Origin: Halisarca cf. caerulea
Taxonomy: Eukaryota > Porifera > Demospongiae > Chondrillida > Halisarcidae
Length of the DNA: 15,000 nt
Reading direction: 5' to 3'
Assembly (NCBI GenBank): GCA_963170055.1
Contig: CAUJGJ010000397.1
Span: 9,799,301 to 9,814,300, forward strand
A model generated the notes under the pieces. That model was not told the origin of the DNA. It did not search any database and worked only from the letters and a program-made list of their open reading frames with translations. Each line of letters begins with the position of its first letter. The stretch's first letter is position 1. Positions 9,167 through 15,000 of the stretch are shown here, piece after piece. The translations under genes and the position numbers were made by a program.

Positions 9167-10343
9167 TTATCTCAGACAATAGCCGGCATGCTGCTCTATG
9201 AAAGTTTTCAACTCTGCCTCTTCTTTGCGAGTTTTTGCTCGCAAGACAGGTTTTTTCTTGGCAAGAGGATGCATTTCTCTGCCAATGGTCAGGAATATAT
9301 CTGCAGGGAGCGACCTAGCGGTTTTAAACGCGTCTTTTCTCTTTTCCGTTGATGGGACTTCGTTGGAAATTCCGCGGAGTAGTCCGGAATCTGGACCTCC
9401 AAAGTTCTGCCTGATGATCGTCAATTGTCTTAGTGCCTTAGCCATTCGGTTCCTCATGTCCTGTTTGGCAATATTAGAGGACCTCTCGCTCAAGAAGTTC
9501 TTTAGATCTCTGCAAGAGAAAGGAAGCTATGTGAGTATTGAATGTCTTTTTCAACTGTTTGTCATACCTGTTTAAATGTTCCATGTGTAAGTCACAGGCA
9601 ACATTCTTCCCCACCCTTCCATGGTTGTTTAGGATGAGTGTTACTGTGTTATTACTAGGTAGTAGGTTATTACTGTATAAAGACTAAATTGGGGACCCGT
9701 AGTTGCACAAGGGCCTGAACGAGAACCAAAGCAACTGCTGCACTCAAAATTCTTCTGAATCAGTAGTCAGAATTTCAAATAGGCATCCACAACAAGTTAT
9801 TTACTGTATGGTAAACTGCAATGGCTCTATACATTGCATTTGCCCTCGGCATGCACCTGAGCAATATATGTGCCATAATGACTGCACAGTTTGTCATAAT
9901 ATATTAACTATTACTAGCAGTGCATACACAGTATAATAATGATTTTAATTGCTAACCTCTACAGCAGGAGACACTGCTGAACTTATTCGGCGGCGTTTTG
10001 GTGTGCTGGTAGCTCTTGGAATGTCTTCTATAGATCTAGTTTCTTCTTGGAATAAATTCATCAGGGCATCCTTAAATTTTCTTTTTATCTCTCCCAACTC
10101 CTGATTTAGTGTAGCATATTTTGCACACATTACTTCGCAGTTGCTACACAAATACTGTGAATTGGGTGAGAGGGACTTCAGTGTTTGTTTCAAATTCTTG
10201 CTGGGATAAAATCCTTTTGACAAATTATCCAGAATGTCCACTGAGTGTTTTGCAGCTTCTCCAGTAATGTTCTTACGCTTCCTACGATTTGATACTTCTA
10301 CAGAGCATATCCCGCAGTAATAATTTTTAGTAGAACCAGACAT
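9167..10343 (-). pseudogene. Zinc-binding / DUF6589-like transposon protein, internally deleted
   Basis: First exon 10343-9957 (129 codons, clear ATG) encodes two CxxC pairs (C10/C13, C66/C69), a helical Glu/Lys-rich stretch and a basic TPKRRR patch that could be a nuclear signal; it ends at GAG|GTTAGC. The next recognisable coding piece, about 9660-9568, reads NNHGRVGKN then DLHMEHLNR and ends at AACAG|GTATGA. It joins in phase across a 58-bp intron (9567-9510) to the last exon 9509-9167, which continues DLKNFLSERSSNIAKQ and stops at TGA-free TAA. The NxxG-x2-GxN then DLHMEHLN pattern is what I recall of the C-terminal part of DUF6589 proteins, common in cnidarian, sponge and fungal genomes. 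The several hundred residues expected between exon 1 and this piece are absent: only about 300 bp of non-coding DNA lies there. Family name and transposase role are inference from memory and context. Confidence 0.7.
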
Positions 10344-10734
10344 TAGTACTTGTACACTACTAGCTATACTGAGCCAAATGGTGTTTAGTTTAGTTTAGCA
10401 TCTCTACAGGAGCCTTTGGTGGGAGTTGCTGCTCACTGAACCAGGAAATTGGGTCAGGTCACTAAATCAAATGAATTCATTCCCACGTAATATAGGAGGG
10501 ATTTAGTGCCAGCAGACACTAGTGGGACACTAAATGGTGTACTAAATCTCTCCTCTATTACAGAAGATTTAGTTCCGAGGGTCGCTAAATCTTCCCTAAT
10601 TCCTCATAAAGTACATCTAAGGACATCCAGAACACCCACACATTTTGTCAGGTAGATTTTCCTTGTTTGCCACTATCAATAGTCATTGTATACATGGGCA
10701 TACATGTACATAATACATACATGTAAAAAATAAA
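10344..10734. repeat. Intergenic palindrome cluster with ACTAAAT motifs
   Basis: Spacer between the two transposon genes. 10488-10507 pairs with 10541-10560 (18 of 20 positions, TAATATAGGAGGGATTTAGT against its inverted partner), and AAGATTTAG (10564-10572) pairs perfectly with CTAAATCTT (10584-10592). ACTAAAT or its complement, with one near match, occurs about six times between 10459 and 10592. It may be a nested miniature element or protein-binding sites. Confidence 0.6.
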
Positions 10735-12414
10735 TTACAAAATTGAATTTAAATCTTCACAATTGCCACACACACAAGATTGTGAACAAAAAGAACAACA
10801 TCTACACTTTGTGGCAGGGATAATATGAGGAAGTCCTAAACACTTGTCAAATATGTATTGTCTATAACATGAGTTGAATTTGTTCTCGGTGTACGTCAAC
10901 ATGTCCTTGCTGGTGTGTGGGAGCTTCATTGCAATGAGGATAGCCCTTCCTTGTGTACTGTCTCTAGCACACCGTCCTGCTTCTTGAATGTATGCTTCCA
11001 TGTTTCTTGCTGGGCCATAGTGAACAATTTGATGTATATTTGGGCAGTCCATGCCCATGCCAAAGGCTTCTGTGCATATAACAATGCGACAGGCTGTGTC
11101 TCGCTCTACAAAGTTTGCTATCACCTTTTCCTTCAGTCCCTGTGTGTTCTCTGCCATAAACACCTCAGCCAATCTATATGAATAAAGCAGTATGCATGTG
11201 TACATGTAATGGAATGCGGCATAAACAAAGTACTTCACAGTTCACCTTTTTCCTGGAATGTTCTTCATTATACCTGGTGGTTCTGTAAAATTGTCTCTCA
11301 TTGCATCTCTGATCATGGCAAATAGCATTCCACACTGTTCACACCTGCAGTGTTGAAGCTTACATGTTAGGGGCATCTATTTTGTACACAAAGACTGTTA
11401 TGTTTAGTGTGTTGTTGATAACAAATGCATGTCTGCCTATCCATAACTGCATAATATTTTTGTGTGCAGTCACATCCCTCCCCTTCAGAATCAGTCTATT
11501 CCTTGCACATATCCACGAACCTATCAATCACTTACTTTCTACAAAAAACCAATGTTTTGGGATACTTTGTGCTGTACTTTAACAATCCCTGTACCAAGCA
11601 TTTGGCCAAGTTTGACAAGGTAGTTGACTTGGATATACCATAGAAAATTTCAGGGCGGTCAGGCGAGAGCTCAATATATATAGGTGGTCTCAGCTGTAAT
11701 GTTGATTTGATGTAATCGCGTGTCCTTTTCTCTGCAGTTGCAGTCATGGCCAAGATATTGATTCCCGGCTTCAGAAGGCTACGGATTTCACCCAGTCGAG
11801 CATACAGAGGACGAAAACCCTCACCCCTGTAAAATAACAATATGGCATGCATTATGTTCTTTATATTATATGATTAAACCGTGTTGATAAATGTACAGTA
11901 CAAAGTTTATTACCTACCAAGTACAGATGCAATGCGCTTCGTCAACAACGATAGCACAAATGTATTCATGCAATGATGGGTCCTGTAGAGCATCCCTGAA
12001 GGCCTCATTTTCTAGGAGATACTCAGGAGATAGTAATACAATTTGGTAATGTCCTTTGCAAACTTTCCCAAAGACAGTAGGGTCGCTTTGTCCACTTCCT
12101 AGAACCTCTGCTGTTAGACCCATATCTTGAAATCGTCTTCTCTGGTCCAGCATGAGGGCAATCAGAGGAGAAATACATAATACAATGCTGGTTGCTGTGC
12201 TGTAGCCGAGTAAGTTATCAAAGGCGAATGGCAAGAGTGCCGTTATCAAGGTTTTACCAAATCCTGTTGGCAATCGAACGAAAACATCATTTCCCTTGAG
12301 AATAGAAAGTACTGAATCTTTCTGCTGTGGGCGAAGAGTCGAAATGGTAGTTCGAAGCTTTGATCGAGCACCTTCAAGAGCAATTTCGTGCATCGTCTCG
12401 CGGGCTACAGCCAT
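10735..12414 (-). CDS. RecQ-like ATP-dependent DNA helicase, four exons
   Basis: An SF2 helicase predicted to unwind DNA 3' to 5' with ATP. Exons 12414-11918, 11826-11536, 11344-11246 and 11173-10735 join in frame at GT-AG introns of 91, 191 and 72 bp to a 441-residue protein with no lesion. Motifs: Walker A PTGFGKT (49-55), motif Ia ISPLIALMLDQ (81-91), Walker B DEAH (158-161), the RecQ aromatic loop TWGEGFRPLY (165-174), MTATA (193-197), motif IV TLVFCR (257-262), motif V ICTEAFGMGMD (328-338) and motif VI QEAGRCARD (359-367). A Cys-rich C-terminus (seven Cys from 419 to 434) suggests a reduced RecQ zinc module. There is no winged-helix or HRDC domain, so it is shorter than cellular RecQs. 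Start chosen as the first ATG in frame; upstream the frame runs into the TIR. It lies wholly inside the TIR/TSD unit, so a transposon function is more likely than host repair. Splicing is inferred from sequence only. Confidence 0.93.
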
Positions 12415-12498
12415 ACCGCTGTTTTGCCGCTCACGATCGGTATATTGAGTTGCGCAATAGCTCGAAGAATATGACTCCGCCCATTTGCACTGAAGCCA

Positions 12499-12579
12499 GT
12501 ATAGCAATGGCCCCAGACCCTTTCCTCCGCCCCCAAAAAATAAAAATGGCGCGGATAAAGGGTCGGCTACGCCAGACTA
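12499..12579 (-). repeat. Right terminal inverted repeat, 81 bp
   Basis: Exact reverse complement of 8997-9077, with the same internal foldback. It probably carries or adjoins the promoter of the helicase gene, whose first ATG lies 85 bp inside. It also contains an AAAATGGCGCGG stretch resembling a YY1-type site. Confidence 0.97.
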
Positions 12580-12587
12580 CCCATTGC
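12580..12587. repeat. Target-site duplication, right copy
   Basis: CCCATTGC, identical to 8989-8996, immediately outside the right TIR. The empty site would therefore read a single CCCATTGC followed by GG. Confidence 0.93.
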
Positions 12588-12894
12588 GGCTTTTGCAGTC
12601 TTTTAGGGGAGCAGTAGTCCTCCAAACTGAGCAATCATGAATTTTTCTAACCTAGTAGAAGCTAAGCTTTGTTTTCACATTATAGTATTTTCATACTTCC
12701 TTGAGGCTGTCTTCTCTTGTATTAAGTTAAAAGCGTACTCTTCACATTTGCAGCTCATATGTATCCAGTATACGGTGCAGACGCAAGGCTCATCGCTGGA
12801 ATGGAAAGTTGTAAAGCTAATAATCGTCGTTCGGCTTGAATTAAACACCAAAGTACCTTCTCTGTGAGCAAAATCCTTCTTTCAAGTGGGATAC
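12588..12894. other. Non-coding, no gene recognised
   Basis: Genomic flank to the right of the transposon. No repeat, RNA gene or coding exon was recognised. Confidence 0.45.
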
Positions 12895-13040
12895 ATATTA
12901 GTTATACCCTGCTTTTGCTGGGTACATGGGAATATACTAAGTGTTAGGTGTTGATGCACGAGGGCAAGGTCGAGTGTTAATCAACACCTAACACTTAGTA
13001 AATTCCCATGTACCCAGCAAAAGCGGGGTATAACTAATAT
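12895..13040. mobile_element. Hairpin (palindromic) miniature element, 61-bp arms
   Basis: 12895-12955 and 12980-13040 are reverse complements with two mismatches in 61 bp, separated by a 24-bp loop. The arms begin ATATTAGTTATACCC and hold GCTGGGTACATGGG. It is non-coding and merges on the right with a short TA tract, so a TA target site is plausible but cannot be proved. It fits a foldback MITE; such a perfect palindrome points to a young copy. Confidence 0.85.
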
Positions 13041-13991
13041 ATATATATATATACAGACAAAATTATAACGGTCGGCCATCGGCCAAATGCCGTGCTTAGT
13101 CTTAAGATGGCCGCACAATAAGTTCTGTAATCTGACATTTTGGCTGGTCAAATTTTGGCCTGTGATGAAAAATGACAAGATAAACTAACCTTTTTTACTC
13201 TCAAACATTTTAGAACGCAAGTCAATCAATCGATTTTAAAATATTAACCCTGGATTCTTCAGTTTAGGTTCCTATAGCAGCGCTGATAGCGACTACGACA
13301 AATGCGGCCATTTTGTTACTATAAATAGTAACACCATTTTTCACTAGTAAAACTAAGCAAGGTACTACAACAATCAAGCCAATAGTGATTATTAATCACT
13401 AATGAGTGGTTTCATCCATTGAAATTGGACTCTGACTAAAACTATCAAAGCAGTTTCTTGTGTGGAAGTAGTGCAGTGTGTGTTCCCACTTTTGGCTGTG
13501 ACGGTTTTCTGGTGCATAAATGTTTTCACCTTGTTACAGTCACATCTGACCATGTCCGACCAAATGTAGCATTGATCTGACATATTATCAGAACAAGCAT
13601 GAAGAGTTATAATTGGGTCTGTATATATATATATATAATTAGTATAAACTCCCATAAACTCCCTCTTCACTTTTTTTGCTTTGTTAAAGCTTGAAAAAAG
13701 CTTGAGACGTGTAAAACTGCCTCATCCTACCTTGTTTGACTTGTAAAAGGTAAACAGTAACTTGGACTTTTGCCGCGGAGACAATATCGGGTGCCTGATG
13801 ATTCGATCGTGAAGAGATCACAATTGGCAGATTTCACTTTGTACAATGCACTGTAAGCTCACTCGGTAAAAGAAAGAGACTAACACTCTCGAATGTTCCG
13901 GCAATGACTTAGAATCACATCGTACAACCAAACTGGCGGTGATAAAGGAAAAGGAACTTAACAAAATTGGCATGTTGTTCTTGGTCAGTGT
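13041..13991. other. Non-coding, no gene recognised
   Basis: No gene supported. Contains an inverted pair of YY1-like motifs, AAGATGGCCGCAC (13085-13118 region) and the complement of ATGCGGCCATTTTG (about 13302-13316), an 18-bp palindrome GTTACTATAAATAGTAAC (13315-13332) and a short TA tract (13621-13637). The motif pair and palindrome might mark an old element of about 230 bp. Confidence 0.4.
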
Positions 13992-14179
13992 ATATATTAT
14001 ATGAACCATGGCTGCCAAGTGTATTGTGCACACATACGACCCTCAGTCTCAGTCATCGGAAGTTTGTCGATAGATATACCCCTCGCCTTCGGCTCGGGGT
14101 ATATCTATCCCCAAACTTCCTCTGACCTCAACGTTCGGGTCGTATATATGTGCAATACAACTGGCAGCCATGTTTATAT

Positions 14180-14186
<7 letters not shown>
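13992..14186. mobile_element. Large imperfect hairpin element, about 90-bp arms
   Basis: The left arm (about 13992-14086) and right arm (about 14094-14186) are inverted copies with several mismatches and small indels. Matching landmarks are CATGGCTGCCA (14008 and 14162), ATACGACCC (14035 and 14135), GGAAGTTTG (14058 and 14113) and GATAGATATACCCC (14069 and 14096). The centre is a GC-rich tip CTCGCCTTCGGCTCGG. It abuts a TA microsatellite on the right and is non-coding. A foldback MITE of a different family from 12895-13040 is the best reading. Confidence 0.8.

Positions 14187-14238
<52 letters not shown>
14184..14238. repeat. (TA)n microsatellite
   Basis: About 25 AT units at the right edge of the second hairpin element. 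It accounts for the Tyr-Ile repeat frames in this region. Confidence 0.95.
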
Positions 14239-14240
<2 letters not shown>

Positions 14241-14315
14241 CAAAACACCATAGCAGTATAAAGAAAACATGCATAAGATAGGGCTCTAATGCCCTATTAT
14301 TCTAATATAATTCAG

Positions 14316-14735
14316 TTATACACTACAAGTACTAACAATAGCTAATGAGTTAAATCTCTGAATGGTGACACTGATCCTCTATGTGAGTTTAAAGTAGGAT
14401 AGGGGATCATGTGTGTACTCTCTTATTCGCCTGCCAAGTGCCTTAAAAAAATCAAGAGCATCATCCTCATAGACACCAGTAATCTCAATAGCAATGGGGA
14501 CCAGGGCGTACATGGTGGCCAATTCAGAGTAGGTGTCCTGTTTGCCTTCTGCTGCACGGTTGGCTAGAAGACCAGCTCCAGTATGGGTCAGGGGCAAGTT
14601 GGTTGGGGCAAAGCTGTCATGACATGTAACATCTCAATCAAGACATTTGCCATGGGACCAGGGGACCCTGGCCCCATCTGGGCGACACTCGTTGAATGGA
14701 CAGAGGCCACAGGGTTCCAAAGTAGAAGGGATGTG
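14316..14735 (-). pseudogene. C-terminal domain fragment of a third retrotransposon
   Basis: On the minus strand one frame reads LEPCGLCPF, RPDGARVPW, GKCLD, stop, DVTCHDSFAP, then AAEGKQDTYSEL, LVPIAIEITGVYEDDALDFF, LGRRI and, after a second stop, RISVTIQRFNSLA to TAA at 14316. This order (EP..RPDG..PW..G..L.WDVTV..A.S, then K..KY..L, PVAIET.G, QR.S..IQR.NS) is one I know from the C-terminal end of RT-bearing proteins abundant in coral, mollusc and sponge genomes; the RPD and Glu residues hint at a nuclease-like fold. The two nonsense codons, TGA (14634-14636, expected Trp) and TAG (14379-14381, expected Gln), are single-base changes. Homology stops upstream at a microsatellite; no RT core lies in the window. 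Family identity is from memory. Confidence 0.75.
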
Positions 14736-14744
14736 AACGGACAC

Positions 14745-14812
14745 AAGTATATGTATATGTGTATATATATACATATACATATGTATACACATATATGTAT
14801 ACATATATATAA
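14745..14812. repeat. (TATG/TACA)n simple repeat
   Basis: Alternating ATGTAT/ATACAT units directly upstream of the decayed domain on the minus strand. It interrupts or bounds that fragment. Confidence 0.85.
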
Positions 14813-15000
14813 CGGTACAAAAAACATCTAAAAATGGATTAAAGATGTATTGATGAAAAATTGTCAATCTGCAAAGATCACTGGAACAAGGTAGAGTTGT
14901 TTGTTGCATAGGGCTGAACAGGCATAGGTATAGACATACAGAGGGTTAGGCATACATTGGGCTCGAAGAGTATGAGGATGGACTATGCATAGGTCTAGGA

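Larger units (their letters stand above)
8997..12579 (-). mobile_element. TIR DNA transposon carrying a RecQ helicase and a DUF6589-like gene
   Basis: A 3,583-bp cut-and-paste-type element defined by 81-bp terminal inverted repeats with no mismatch (8997-9077 and 12499-12579) and by an exact 8-bp target-site duplication. It begins TAGTCTGGCG. Two genes lie inside, both transcribed from the 12579 end towards 8997: a RecQ-like helicase starting 85 bp inside the right TIR, and a deleted zinc-finger/DUF6589-like gene ending 90 bp before the left TIR. This tight packing between TIRs argues that both genes belong to the element. Identical TIRs and TSD mean recent insertion. An 8-bp TSD occurs in hAT, P, Zisupton and some other superfamilies, but neither gene looks like a hAT or P transposase. 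The missing centre of the second gene suggests this copy is non-autonomous for transposase while keeping its helicase. Confidence 0.93.

Noticed and set aside
9198..9575. Plus-strand 125-codon open frame
   Set aside because: Antisense to the DUF6589-like last exon, whose splicing phase and motifs are better supported.
12431..12634. Open frames running through the TIRs, with the same peptide at both ends
   Set aside because: The shared peptide is simply the inverted repeat translated twice.
14821..15000. Pro/Ser/Met-rich minus-strand frames at the window end
   Set aside because: They switch frame within a few codons, with stops between, and arise from repeated GCATAGG-like words. They could be a decayed exon but cannot be supported.
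1..15000. CRISPR arrays, bacterial operons, tRNA or rRNA genes
   Set aside because: No regularly spaced repeats, no Shine-Dalgarno-organised gene strings and no tRNA or rRNA signatures; spliced genes and LINEs show nuclear eukaryotic DNA.

Overview
The window looks like animal (metazoan) nuclear DNA: AT-rich, full of (CA)n and (TA)n microsatellites, with short GT-AG introns (58-191 bp), non-LTR retrotransposon fragments, a Crypton-type recombinase relic and hairpin (palindromic) short elements. Short introns, AT richness and the repeat mix suit an early-branching or marine invertebrate such as a demosponge, but no gene here fixes the species. I see no convincing single-copy host gene; what can be recognised is nearly all mobile DNA.

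Layout. 1-4500: mostly non-coding, with a hammerhead-ribozyme-like core (464-490, minus), CA repeats, a diverged direct duplication (about 2346-2615 and 2658-2938) and a diverged inverted-repeat block (3325-3869). 4575-6268 (minus): 5'-truncated LINE reverse transcriptase with one in-frame stop inside its C-terminal CCHC motif. 6544-7624 (plus): Crypton-like tyrosine recombinase relic with one frameshift and one stop. 7762-7838: hairpin. 7860-8564 (plus): 3' end of a second LINE of CR1/L2 type, with a 3' hairpin and a (CCTAA)n tail running into a TA microsatellite.

8989-12587 is the main discovery: a complete DNA transposon of 3,583 bp (8997-12579). It has perfectly identical 81-bp terminal inverted repeats and a perfect 8-bp target-site duplication (CCCATTGC). 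It carries two genes, both on the minus strand. The first is an intact four-exon RecQ-like helicase that splices to 441 aa (10735-12414). The second is an internally deleted gene (9167-10343): a CxxC/CxxC zinc-binding N-terminus, then a C-terminal segment resembling the metazoan/fungal DUF6589 family, which I infer to be the element's transposase or partner protein. Helicase and DUF6589-like gene inside one TIR/TSD-bounded unit suggests a RecQ-carrying transposon class that I cannot place in a named superfamily.

12588-15000: two large near-perfect hairpin elements (12895-13040 and about 13992-14186), the second abutting a long TA tract, and a decayed C-terminal piece of a third retrotransposon (14316-14735, minus) with two nonsense codons.
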